NCBI RefSeq assembly: GCF_003591655.1
Contig: NZ_QVRA01000004.1
Span: 146,023-210,022 of the forward strand
Reading direction: 5' to 3'
DNA from: Sphingobium terrigena
GTDB taxonomy: Bacteria; Pseudomonadota; Alphaproteobacteria; Sphingomonadales; Sphingomonadaceae
Length of the DNA: 64,000 nt
The notes under the pieces were generated by a model. It searched no databases. It worked only from the letters and a program-made list of their open reading frames with translations, and had not been told where the DNA came from. This document shows, piece after piece, positions 57,116 through 64,000 of the stretch. The position numbers were made by a program, and so were the translations under genes. Within the stretch, counting starts at the first letter, position 1. Each line of letters starts with the position of its first letter.

Positions 57116-57975
57116 CGAGCCGGGCAAAAGTCGCTGTCGTCACGGGCGCAAGCGCGGGCGTTGGCAAGGAAGCAGCGCGGGCGTTGCTGCAACAGGGATG
57201 GCGGGTGATCGGCGTCGGGCGCGATCCGGCGCGGTGCGCAGCGGCGGAGGTAGAGCTGGCCGCCCTGCCCGGCGCGGATTTCACCATGATCCGGGCGGAC
57301 ATGGCGCTGCTGGCGGAAACCGCGCGGGCAGCACGCGAGATTGCGGCGCTGGCACCGGAGATCGGCGCGCTGCTCAACAATGCGGGCGGGGTGATGGCGC
57401 AGCGGATCATCACGCCTGAGGGGCATGAGGCGACCTTCGCGTCCAATCACCTCGCGCCCTTTTTGCTGACGCAGATATTGCTGCCCAATTTGCTGGCGGC
57501 GGCGGCGCAGTCGGCACCCGGTTCGGTGCGGGTGGCGGCGGTATCCTCCACGGGCCACGAACATTGTGCCGGGATTGCCTGGGACGACCTGAATTTTGCC
57601 GAGGGGTTTGTCGGTGGCGCGGCCTATTGCCATGCCAAGCTCGCCAATATCCTGTTCATCCGCGAACTGGCGCAGCGGCTGGACGGCACGGGCATCGTCG
57701 CCCATGCGATGCACCCCGGCGTGGTGGCGAGCAATTTTGCCAGCCACTGCGACGCGCCGATGCAGGCCTATATGGAATCGATCGCCGACCGGGCGCTGAC
57801 ACCGGCGCTGGCGGCGGACACGCTGGTGTGGCTGGCCAGCGATCCGGCACCGGGCCGGTCTAGCGGCGGCTATTTCCATCTGCGCGAGGCCGTGGCCTGT
57901 TCGGCAGCGGCGCAGGATGATGCCGCCGCTACGCGATTGTGGCGGGTGAGCGAGGCACTGGTAGCGGGCTACTGA
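57112..57975 (+). CDS. Short-chain dehydrogenase/reductase (retinol-dehydrogenase-like)
   Basis: A 287-residue SDR. Cofactor motif TGASAGVG (11-18), LLNNAGGVM, substrate-side Ser in VAAVSSTGHEH and catalytic Y-C-H-A-K in GAAYCHAKLAN. FASNHLAPFLLTQILLPNL and MHPGVVASNFASH are typical of the RDH11-14/WWOX-like group. ATG 57112 overlaps the MFS stop. The frame is open upstream to 57001 but that only reads through the MFS gene. It overlaps the convergent dehydrogenase gene by 7 bp. Confidence 0.9.
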   Translation: MTSRAKVAVVTGASAGVGKEAARALLQQGWRVIGVGRDPARCAAAEVELAALPGADFTMIRADMALLAETARAAREIAALAPEIGALLNNAGGVMAQRIITPEGHEATFASNHLAPFLLTQILLPNLLAAAAQSAPGSVRVAAVSSTGHEHCAGIAWDDLNFAEGFVGGAAYCHAKLANILFIRELAQRLDGTGIVAHAMHPGVVASNFASHCDAPMQAYMESIADRALTPALAADTLVWLASDPAPGRSSGGYFHLREAVACSAAAQDDAAATRLWRVSEALVAGY

Positions 57976-59012
57976 AAGCGAGCGATCACCTGAGGCATGT
58001 CCGCCGTGGTGCGGATGCCGGGCGGGGCGTCGCAGACCGCTGCAATCGCGTTGACCGCGCGATGGGCGGTCAGGCCGGGGGTGAAGGCGGCATAATCTTC
58101 CGGGGAGACCGGGAAGCGGATATCGACATCCACCGGCGTGTCCCCCTCCACCCGGATACGCCAGCCGGATTCGCGCAGGCGCCAGTCGGGCTGGTCGATT
58201 TCGCGGCTGCAATACCAGTTGGCGCGGAAACGCAGCACCGGCTTGCCATTGCGCATTCCCGACACGGTAATGCGCTGGGCGGCGACGGTGCCTGCCGGGA
58301 TAGTGCCAGCCGCAATCACGATATCGCGGGTTGCCGCGCCCATTTCGCCGACCGCGTCCCAACTATTGATGATGATCCCCGCCGCGGCCGCCAGCTGGGC
58401 CAGCGAGCCAGCAAAGTCGCCCTTCACATGCTCGATCTGGCGCGGATCGAAGGCACTGGGCACACGGCCAAAGCCCATGATGTTGAACAACAGATCGGGC
58501 GAGTTGCGGCTCGACACGTCGCCAAATTCGTCGATCGTCAGGCAATCGAGCCGTCGCGAGAGGGAGAGTAACGGGATCGGCAGGGCTTCGGTCACGAAAC
58601 CGGGGCTGGAGCCTGTGCTATAGATGGAACTATTGCCGGTGCGGCAGGCCGCTTCGATCTTGTCGCGCGCGACCGGGTCCATTGCGGGCGGATGGTGAAA
58701 GTCGCCACGGGTGGTGACGACATTCTTGCCCGATGCGAGCAGGCGGCACAGCTCGTCCATGTCGGTACCCTGTCGCATGTAGAGGACGCAATCGGCCTCC
58801 ATCGCGACCAGATCATCCACCGAGCCTGCGGCGATGATGCCGCAGGGGTCCAGCCCGGCAAGGTCGCCCGCATCCTTGCCGCGCTTGTCGTTGGAACTGA
58901 CCCACAGGCCGACAAGGTCGAGCGCGGGATGCTCGATGACGGTGCGCAGCGCACGGGACCCAATATTGCCGGTGGCCCATTGGATGACGCGGTATCGCCG
59001 CTTGCCTGTCAT
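57969..59012 (-). CDS. Dihydrodipicolinate-reductase-like NAD(P)H dehydrogenase
   Basis: A 347-residue protein of the DapB-N-like family that includes 2,4-diaminopentanoate dehydrogenase. The N-terminal Rossmann motif is WATGNIGSRALRTVIEHP, with GLWVSSNDKRGKDAGDLAG and KNVVTTRGDFHHPPAMDPVAR. The C-terminal substrate domain has GSSPGFVTEALPIPLLSLSRRLDCLTIDEFGDVSS. Sphingomonads and actinobacteria carry many such genes in aromatic and terpenoid catabolic clusters, with unproved reactions. ATG 59012 has GGAGAGG upstream. It lies 18 bp after the MFS_3 gene. Confidence 0.85.
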   Translation of the reverse strand: MTGKRRYRVIQWATGNIGSRALRTVIEHPALDLVGLWVSSNDKRGKDAGDLAGLDPCGIIAAGSVDDLVAMEADCVLYMRQGTDMDELCRLLASGKNVVTTRGDFHHPPAMDPVARDKIEAACRTGNSSIYSTGSSPGFVTEALPIPLLSLSRRLDCLTIDEFGDVSSRNSPDLLFNIMGFGRVPSAFDPRQIEHVKGDFAGSLAQLAAAAGIIINSWDAVGEMGAATRDIVIAAGTIPAGTVAAQRITVSGMRNGKPVLRFRANWYCSREIDQPDWRLRESGWRIRVEGDTPVDVDIRFPVSPEDYAAFTPGLTAHRAVNAIAAVCDAPPGIRTTADMPQVIARFQ

Positions 59013-59030
59013 TGCCTCTCCTTCCGGGCA

Positions 59031-60695
59031 TCATGGCCCGATATAGTTGATCATGCCCTGCTGCGGATCGGGCGTATCGGGACGCCAGCGCACCGATCCG
59101 AACGGTCGTTCCAGCCGCCGCCGCACGCGCGGATCGCCGGCCTTCTGATCGAAGGATCGCGCATATAGCTGGATATCCTTGTCCGCCTGGGTGAAGCGTT
59201 CGCGCATGTGGAGATAGTCGCCCCAGGTCGGACATTGATAGCGTTCGGTCCATCGGGCCGGATCGGCAATGTCACGCGAGATGGACCAGTTGAATCCGCC
59301 ATTGCGCAGCCGGGTGCGTTGGACCTGCAACATTGCGCTGTAGAAATCGCGCGCCCGTGCGGGATCGACTTCATAGTCGATTTCGATGATGATCGGTCCC
59401 GACCGGCCGGTCAGCGCCATACCGACTTCCGGTTCGTTACTCAGCAGGAAGGGTTCGACATCCGATTCCTTGGTGTCGGGCAGAGGCAACAGCAGGCCGA
59501 TGACCGGCAGCGCCGCGAGGGCAAGACCCGACAGATAGAGCGCGCCATCGACCGATAGCTGACCCGCGACCCAGCCCCACAAGGCCGCGCCGATCGCGAT
59601 GCCGCCGGTCAGCGCCGAAGAGAAAAGCGACAGCGCGCGCGCGGTCACCCAGCGCGGGGCGGACAGCTGGACCGCGACGTTGAACAGGGCGATGGTCAGG
59701 ATATTGGCCCCTCCCGCGATGAACAGGGCAAAACAGGTCAGCGGCACCGAGCGGCTGAAGCCAGCGAGCGCCAGCGCCGCGCCGCTGAGCAGCGCCAGCA
59801 GCGTTACGGTACGGTGGGTGCCGAGCCGTTCCCGGCAGGGCGCCACCAGCAAGGCGCCGCCCACCGCGCCCAGCCCACCCGCGCCCAGCAGCAGGCCGAA
59901 AGTGCTGGCGTCGCCGCCCAGCAAATGCTTGGCAATCAGCGGCGCGAGCGCGGACGAGGATGCCCCCGCCAGACCGAAGAGGAAAGCCCGCACCAGTACC
60001 GTGCGGATCGGCGCGGCGTGAAGGGCGTAGCGCGCGCCGGACACGATCGCGCGGTGAATCTGTTCAGGCGGCAGACGCGACGAGATATGGCGGCGCTGCC
60101 AGAGGAAGAAGGCGATGAACAGCGGCAGATAGCCGATGGCGTTGACGGCAAAGGCGGCGTGCGCGCCTGCCGCCAACACGATCACCCCGCCGATCGCCGG
60201 GCCGAAACTGCGCGCGACATTATAGCTGATCGTGCCGAGCGCGATGGCAGCGGGCAGATGATGGCCCCCAACCTGTTCACTGATCGAGGATTGCCAGGCG
60301 GGCGAATAGAGCGCGACCCCGGCACCGATAAGCGAGCAGAAGGCCAGCAGCATCCAGGGCGAGCTATGGCCGGACCAGGCGAGCAAGGTCAGGATGGTCG
60401 CGCAGATCATGGAGAAAGCCAGGCCGACCATGGCGATGCGCCGCCGGTCGAACATATCGGCAAGCGCACCGGCGGGCAGCGCCACCAGCATCAGCGGCAG
60501 CATCAGCGCGGTTTGCACCAGCGCCACCATGCCGGGTGACGGGGTCAGCCGGGTCATTTCCCACGCCGCGCCGACGCCCAGGATCAGCTGGCCGAAATTG
60601 GACAGCAGGCTGGCGCTCCAGATACGGCGGAACACAGGTTCGCGCAGCGGCGCAAAGGTGCCGCCTGATGACCGATCATGCCCGGCACTCGCCAT
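59031..60695 (-). CDS. MFS_3/EntS-like exporter with C-terminal alpha/beta-barrel-like domain
   Basis: A 554-residue protein. Residues about 1-420 form a 12-segment MFS_3 transporter: FRRIWSASLLSNFGQLILGVGAAWEMTRL, GALADMFDRRRIAMVGLAF, and SLFSSALTGGIAIGAALWGW are EntS-like. Residues about 435-554 are soluble (SGPIIIEIDYEVDPARARDFYSAMLQVQRTRLRNGGFNW onward) and resemble a ferredoxin-like dimeric alpha/beta barrel. This layout is known for MFS_3 proteins of this length. ATG 60695. It is divergent from the thiolase gene across 157 bp. Confidence 0.9.
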   Translation of the reverse strand: MASAGHDRSSGGTFAPLREPVFRRIWSASLLSNFGQLILGVGAAWEMTRLTPSPGMVALVQTALMLPLMLVALPAGALADMFDRRRIAMVGLAFSMICATILTLLAWSGHSSPWMLLAFCSLIGAGVALYSPAWQSSISEQVGGHHLPAAIALGTISYNVARSFGPAIGGVIVLAAGAHAAFAVNAIGYLPLFIAFFLWQRRHISSRLPPEQIHRAIVSGARYALHAAPIRTVLVRAFLFGLAGASSSALAPLIAKHLLGGDASTFGLLLGAGGLGAVGGALLVAPCRERLGTHRTVTLLALLSGAALALAGFSRSVPLTCFALFIAGGANILTIALFNVAVQLSAPRWVTARALSLFSSALTGGIAIGAALWGWVAGQLSVDGALYLSGLALAALPVIGLLLPLPDTKESDVEPFLLSNEPEVGMALTGRSGPIIIEIDYEVDPARARDFYSAMLQVQRTRLRNGGFNWSISRDIADPARWTERYQCPTWGDYLHMRERFTQADKDIQLYARSFDQKAGDPRVRRRLERPFGSVRWRPDTPDPQQGMINYIGP

Positions 60696-60852
60696 CCCGC
60701 CTCCTGCGCTTTTCGATCCCGACCCACCTTGGGCAACGGGCTGTCCTGCCGTCCACCCTGCACGTCCCGGCCCGCCTTATCAATCGCCCATGCGATTGGG
60801 AATGTGCGCCTTCCATGCGATAGCAACGCCAGCAATCTACAGGAGACGAGCC

Positions 60853-62109
60853 TTGGCAGAGGCCTATATTATCGACGCGGTCCGCACCCCGCGCAGCATC
60901 GGCAAATTGGGCAAGGGTGCGCTGTCGCATCTGCACCCGCAGCATGTCGCAGCGACCGTGCTGCGCGCGATCCGCGACCGCAACGGCATCGATACCGCAG
61001 ATGTGGACGACATCATCTGGGGCACCAGCGCGCAAATGGGATTGCAGGGCGGCGATATGGGACGGATGGCGGCACTCGACGCCGATTATGATGTGCGCGC
61101 TTCAGGGGTCACGCTCGACCGATTCTGCGGCAGCGGGCTCACCGCCACCAATCTGGCCGCCGGGCAGATCATGGCCGGGATGGAAGATCTGGTTATTGCA
61201 GGCGGCACCGAGATGATGTCGCACGTCATGTCCTACGGCCAGTCGTTGCGGGAAGCGGGCGTGCCATCGGTCGGCGGGCTTGGCACGGGCAATATGCGGT
61301 TGCAGGCCAAGCATCCCCAGTCGAACCAGGGCGTGGCCGCCGATGCGATTGCCGCGATGGAGGGGATCAGCCGCGAGCAGCTCGACGCCTTTGGCGCGGA
61401 GAGCCAGCGGCGCGCTGGAATCGCACTCAAGGAAGGGCGCTTTGCCCGATCGACCGTGCCGGTAGTGGACGATGCGGGCGCGATCATATTGGACCATGAA
61501 GAATATCCCCGGCCCGACACGACCGCAGAACAACTGGCGCAATTGAAGCCCGCCTTTGCCGCCTTTCTGGACATGCCATCGCGCGCCGACGGGCCGACTT
61601 TCCGCCAGCTGATCAACCAGAAATATCCTGATCTGGCGATCACGCCGCTGCACCATGCCGGAACGTCGTCGGGCGTGGTTGATGGAGCCGCTGCGATCCT
61701 GCTCGCGTCGGCGGATTATGCGCAGCGCCATGGCCTGAAACCCCGCGCGCGGATCGTGGCGACCGCCAATATGGGCGACTGCCCGACGCTGATGCTGAAC
61801 GGGCCGGTGCCGGCGGCGCGCAAGGTGCTGGCGCGGGCGGGGCTGCGGGTCGAGGATATCGACGTCTTTGAAGTGAATGAGGCGTTTGCGGTCGTGACCG
61901 AGAAGTTCATCCGCGATCTGGGCATCGACCGGGCCAAGCTCAATCCCAATGGCGGCGCGATTGCGCTGGGCCATCCGATCGGCGCGACCGGGGCGGTGCT
62001 GATCGGCACGGCGCTGGACGAGTTGGAGCGGACCGGCGGACGGTATGGCCTGATCACCATGTGCGCGGCAGGCGGCATGGCGCCAGCGATCATCATCGAA
62101 CGTGTCTGA
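60853..62109 (+). CDS. Acetyl-CoA acyltransferase (thiolase)
   Basis: A 418-residue thiolase cleaving 3-ketoacyl-CoA with CoA. Acylated Cys92 in LDRFCGSGL, His374 in IALGHPIGATGA and Cys404 in MCAAGGMAPA are all present; NEAFA is also intact. Start TTG 60853 is chosen because AGGAG (60841-60845) is 7 nt upstream and it gives the normal N terminus AEAYIIDAVRTP. The frame open to 60394 is antisense to the MFS gene. The MarR gene follows directly. The thiolase, an SDR of the hydroxyacyl-CoA type (63186-63977) and the enoyl-CoA hydratase at 50 kb could belong to one beta-oxidation-like route. Confidence 0.94.
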   Translation: MAEAYIIDAVRTPRSIGKLGKGALSHLHPQHVAATVLRAIRDRNGIDTADVDDIIWGTSAQMGLQGGDMGRMAALDADYDVRASGVTLDRFCGSGLTATNLAAGQIMAGMEDLVIAGGTEMMSHVMSYGQSLREAGVPSVGGLGTGNMRLQAKHPQSNQGVAADAIAAMEGISREQLDAFGAESQRRAGIALKEGRFARSTVPVVDDAGAIILDHEEYPRPDTTAEQLAQLKPAFAAFLDMPSRADGPTFRQLINQKYPDLAITPLHHAGTSSGVVDGAAAILLASADYAQRHGLKPRARIVATANMGDCPTLMLNGPVPAARKVLARAGLRVEDIDVFEVNEAFAVVTEKFIRDLGIDRAKLNPNGGAIALGHPIGATGAVLIGTALDELERTGGRYGLITMCAAGGMAPAIIIERV

Positions 62110-62185
62110 TCCAGCGCAGACCATCGCGCAGGCTTGCAACGAGGACGGTTTCGTTTCGCCGCAATGGCGCTATGGTACGCGCTTC

Positions 62186-62650
62186 ATGGCTGAACCGAAT
62201 GACGATCTGCTGGCTGATGACGCGAAGGCGCTGATGCGCAACGCTTCGCTGAAGCTGGCGGTGATCGCGCGGCAGTTGCGGGCGCATTTCGACCAGAGCG
62301 TGGTGCGGCTGGGCGTGACGCGGTCGCAATGGACGGTGATCGCGGTGGTCGCGCGCCACCCCGGCGCGACACAACGCACCATCGCCAATATGCTGGAAAT
62401 TGCCGAAGCGTCGGCCGGGCGACTGATCGACCGGCTATGTGCGGAAGGGCTGCTGGAACGGCGGACCAAGGATGATGATCGCCGCGCCCATGCGGTGTTC
62501 CTGACCGAGGCGGGACAGGCGATCACGGCGCAACTGGCAGGGATTGCGCGCGCTAATGAGGAAGTGGCATTTGCCGGCTTCGATCATGACGACCTGCACC
62601 GGATCAATGCGCTGCTGGATATGATTTCCGAGAATATCGCCAAGACGTGA
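62186..62650 (+). CDS. MarR-family transcriptional regulator
   Basis: A 154-residue MarR-type winged-helix regulator. LKLAVIARQLRAHFDQSVVRLGVTRSQWTVIAVVARHPGATQRTIANMLEIAEASAGRLIDRLCAEGLLERRTKDDDRRAHAVFLTEAG covers the dimer helices, recognition helix and the DDRRAH wing. ATG 62186 gives a normal-length protein. GTG 62102, overlapping the thiolase stop by 8 bp, is an alternative that adds 28 residues; neither has a clear ribosome binding site. A strong hairpin terminator follows at once. It may regulate the thiolase or the adjacent secreted-protein gene, whose promoter carries palindromic sites. Confidence 0.9.
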   Translation: MAEPNDDLLADDAKALMRNASLKLAVIARQLRAHFDQSVVRLGVTRSQWTVIAVVARHPGATQRTIANMLEIAEASAGRLIDRLCAEGLLERRTKDDDRRAHAVFLTEAGQAITAQLAGIARANEEVAFAGFDHDDLHRINALLDMISENIAKT

Positions 62651-62682
62651 AAAGGCCGCTCCGGGTCAGGGAGCGGCCTTTT
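62650..62682 (+). terminator. Rho-independent terminator after marR
   Basis: AAAAGGCCGCTCC (62650-62662) pairs perfectly with GGAGCGGCCTTTT (62670-62682) around a 7-nt loop and ends in a T run. The A run on the other side lets it work for the convergent gene too. Confidence 0.9.
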
Positions 62683-62709
62683 CAATACGTAGGGGCGTGG
62701 CCCCTCCGA

Positions 62710-63015
62710 TCAACGCGCGGTCAGCAGGTCACGCTTCGACAGGTTGGTCACGAGTTTGCCATCGGCAGCAGCCAGGCTAGCGGCAGGGACGGCGACCATC
62801 TTGCCATTGAGGATGATCTGCGCGGCGCCATCGGCACCGACGCGATAGACGGCGGCAAGGCGATCGCCCGACGCGGTGTAGAGCATCTTGCCCTTATATT
62901 CGGTGGCGATGGTCGAGGCCGAGGTCAGCTGCACCGCGTCATCAGCGGCAGCGACCTGCGGCACGACGGCGACAGTGAGTGAGACATAGGCGGCGATTTT
63001 GGCAAAACGGATCAT
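62710..63015 (-). CDS. Small secreted protein of unknown function
   Basis: A 101-residue protein with a clear signal peptide (MIRFAKIAAYVSLTVAVVPQVAAA). The mature part has a PRC-barrel-like look: GKMLYTASGDRLAAVYRVGADGAAQIILNGKMVAVPAASLA, then ADGKLVTNLSKRDLL. I do not recognise a characterised family. ATG 63015 has GAGG 7 nt upstream. Two similar palindromic sites and a TTGACA -35 box lie in its promoter, so its expression is probably controlled, perhaps by the neighbouring MarR protein. Confidence 0.78.
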   Translation of the reverse strand: MIRFAKIAAYVSLTVAVVPQVAAADDAVQLTSASTIATEYKGKMLYTASGDRLAAVYRVGADGAAQIILNGKMVAVPAASLAAADGKLVTNLSKRDLLTAR

Positions 63016-63055
63016 GGTGAACCTCTGGGCATAAAAAGGAGAGCGATTCATTTAA

Positions 63056-63105
63056 TACTAAGCCAGGTTAGTAGTTCGTCAAAAACATGTCAAGCTAGCT
63101 TAGTA
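63056..63105 (-). promoter_or_regulatory. Promoter with two similar palindromic operator candidates
   Basis: Site 1 is TACTAA-GCCAGG-TTAGTA (63056-63073), a perfect 6-bp inverted repeat with 6-bp spacer. Site 2 is TGTCAA-GCTAGC-TTAGTA (63088-63105), sharing the right half and a similar spacer. On the minus strand TTGACA (63088-63093) is a consensus -35 and TAACCT (63065-63070), 17 bp on, a weak -10. The sites therefore cover both promoter boxes. Confidence 0.6.
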
Positions 63106-63120
63106 TTTTATTTTTGCATG

Positions 63121-63158
63121 TGCGAAGAAAAGGGCGCGCCGCTGGTGCGACGCGCCCT
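63121..63158 (-). terminator. Rho-independent terminator after the SDR gene
   Basis: On the minus strand AGGGCGCG (63151-63158) pairs with CGCGCCCT (63131-63138) and is followed by TTTCTTC. It lies 28 bp after the SDR stop. Confidence 0.75.
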
Positions 63159-63185
63159 GCAATCGGCGTCAGAATATGCGGCTGA

Positions 63186-63977
63186 TCAGCGCGGCGGGAA
63201 GCGAATCGCGCCGTCGATGCGGAAGGTCTGGGCGTTGATGTAACTGTTGCGGGCCAGCTCCATGGCGAGCGACGCAAATTCTTCGGGCTGCCCCAGCCGA
63301 CGCGGGAACGGCACCGATTTTTCCAGATTTTCATACATGGGCGGGTTCATCTCCTTGAACCGCAGCATCGGCGGGGTCGCGAAGATACCGGGCATGATCG
63401 CGTTGACGCGAATCCCCAGATCCATGAGATCGCGCGCCATTGGCAGGACCATGCCGTTGACCCCGGCTTTGAGCGATCCATAGGCGATCTGCCCCACCTG
63501 GCCATCCTCCGCCGCGGCGCTGGACGTCAGGATGATGCTGCCCCGTTCATTGTCGGCCAGCGGATCGAGCGCGGCCATGCCGAGCGCGGAGATGGAGGCC
63601 ATGCGGTAGCTGGCGACCAATATGCCCTGCGCAGAAATCGCATAATCTTCGGTTGAAAGCCGCTTGAAACCGCCGCTTTCCTTGTCCTTCGAGACAGTCT
63701 TGCCGCCCTTCGACACCATGGCGCAATGGACCAGCAGCCGTTCCTGCCCCTGCGCGGCACGGGCGCTGTCGAAGCCTGCGATCGCGCTTTCCTCAGACAT
63801 GATATCGACGCGGTGGAAGGTCGCGCCGACCTGTGCCGCAATGCCTTCGCCCTGATCCTGGTTGATGTCGAAGATCGCGACCTTCGCACCCGCAGCACGC
63901 AACGCCTTTACCGTGGCCAGGCCCAGGCCCGATGCGCCGCCGGTGACGATGGCGGAAAGCGAAGAGTCGATCAGCAT
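63186..63977 (-). CDS. SDR-family dehydrogenase, 3-hydroxyacyl-CoA dehydrogenase type II-like
   Basis: A 263-residue SDR. TGGASGLG (12-19), AIFDINQDQGEGIAAQVG (Asp favouring NAD), catalytic Ser in IILTSSAAAEDGQVGQIAYGSLKAG and the Y-G-S-L-K pair. PGIFATPPMLRFKEMNPPMYENLEKSVPFPRRLGQPEEFASLAMEL is typical of HSD17B10/FadB2-like 3-hydroxyacyl-CoA dehydrogenases. The region usually reading NAG is altered (HCAMVS). ATG 63977 has GGAAGGA 5 nt upstream, so the gene is complete at the window edge. It may join the thiolase in a CoA-ester pathway. Confidence 0.9.
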   Translation of the reverse strand: MLIDSSLSAIVTGGASGLGLATVKALRAAGAKVAIFDINQDQGEGIAAQVGATFHRVDIMSEESAIAGFDSARAAQGQERLLVHCAMVSKGGKTVSKDKESGGFKRLSTEDYAISAQGILVASYRMASISALGMAALDPLADNERGSIILTSSAAAEDGQVGQIAYGSLKAGVNGMVLPMARDLMDLGIRVNAIMPGIFATPPMLRFKEMNPPMYENLEKSVPFPRRLGQPEEFASLAMELARNSYINAQTFRIDGAIRFPPR

Positions 63978-64000
63978 GGCAATCCTTCCGGTATCTTATC

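Overview
The window is high-GC DNA with tightly packed genes. It is rich in TonB-dependent outer-membrane receptors (four), MFS permeases and aromatic or organosulfur catabolic genes. This profile, together with the protein types, suggests an alphaproteobacterium of the Sphingomonadales (Sphingobium/Sphingomonas/Novosphingobium type). I saw no rRNA, tRNA, CRISPR array or intact insertion sequence. No gene-free stretch exceeds about 280 bases. The largest gaps are the divergent promoter regions at 2879-3133 and 40367-40642; the gap at 13062-13272 holds nothing I recognise.

Region 1 (1-15.3 kb). A siderophore-type receptor runs in from the left edge and meets a LacI-family regulator tail to tail. 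Divergent from the regulator is a plus-strand series: TonB receptor, NagZ-type GH3 hydrolase, secreted GH3 hydrolase, formylglycine-generating enzyme, FGly-type sulfatase and a GPH-like sugar permease. This reads as a utilisation locus for a sulfated, probably amino-sugar-containing, glycan. A pair of inverted 12-bp LacI-type sites lies in the divergent promoter. An M3 oligopeptidase follows.

Region 2 (15.3-28.1 kb, all minus strand). This is a quinate/shikimate catabolic cluster: a shikimate/quinate dehydrogenase, a type II 3-dehydroquinate dehydratase-like protein, and a QuiC-type 3-dehydroshikimate dehydratase. It also holds its own TonB receptor, an ACS-type MFS permease, two secreted esterases (possibly for chlorogenate-like esters), a DUF3237 protein, a beta-propeller lipoprotein and a TetR regulator. 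Each of the four transcription units is preceded by a copy of TGTAC-N6-GTACA, two perfect and two degenerate, so the cluster looks like one TetR regulon.

Region 3 (28.1-47.7 kb). This is an organosulfur island: SsuABC-type transport with three substrate-binding proteins, SsuD, two DszA/NtaA-type flavin monooxygenases, a DszC/SfnB-type acyl-CoA-dehydrogenase-fold enzyme, a thiol dioxygenase of the 3-mercaptopropionate type, a triple-rhodanese protein, a class II aldolase, a peroxiredoxin-like protein, a TonB receptor, a LysR regulator and an FAD/NAD(P) protein. A 19-bp element (TCTCTAC-N6-AATTGA) recurs at four promoters. A long inverted repeat can sequester the ribosome binding site of the peroxiredoxin-like gene. 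Two small ORFs are translationally coupled inside the operons.

Region 4 (47.7-64 kb). HU is followed by a mixed, probably CoA-linked catabolic region: a KstD-like flavoprotein, enoyl-CoA hydratase, thiolase, SDRs, a carboxymuconolactone-decarboxylase-like protein, a free-standing lipoyl domain, a Gfo/Idh oxidoreductase, a class A acid phosphatase, three MFS transporters, a MarR regulator and a small secreted protein with paired operator-like palindromes. One gene here is an SDR with its whole middle missing. The substrate of this region cannot be read from the sequence.
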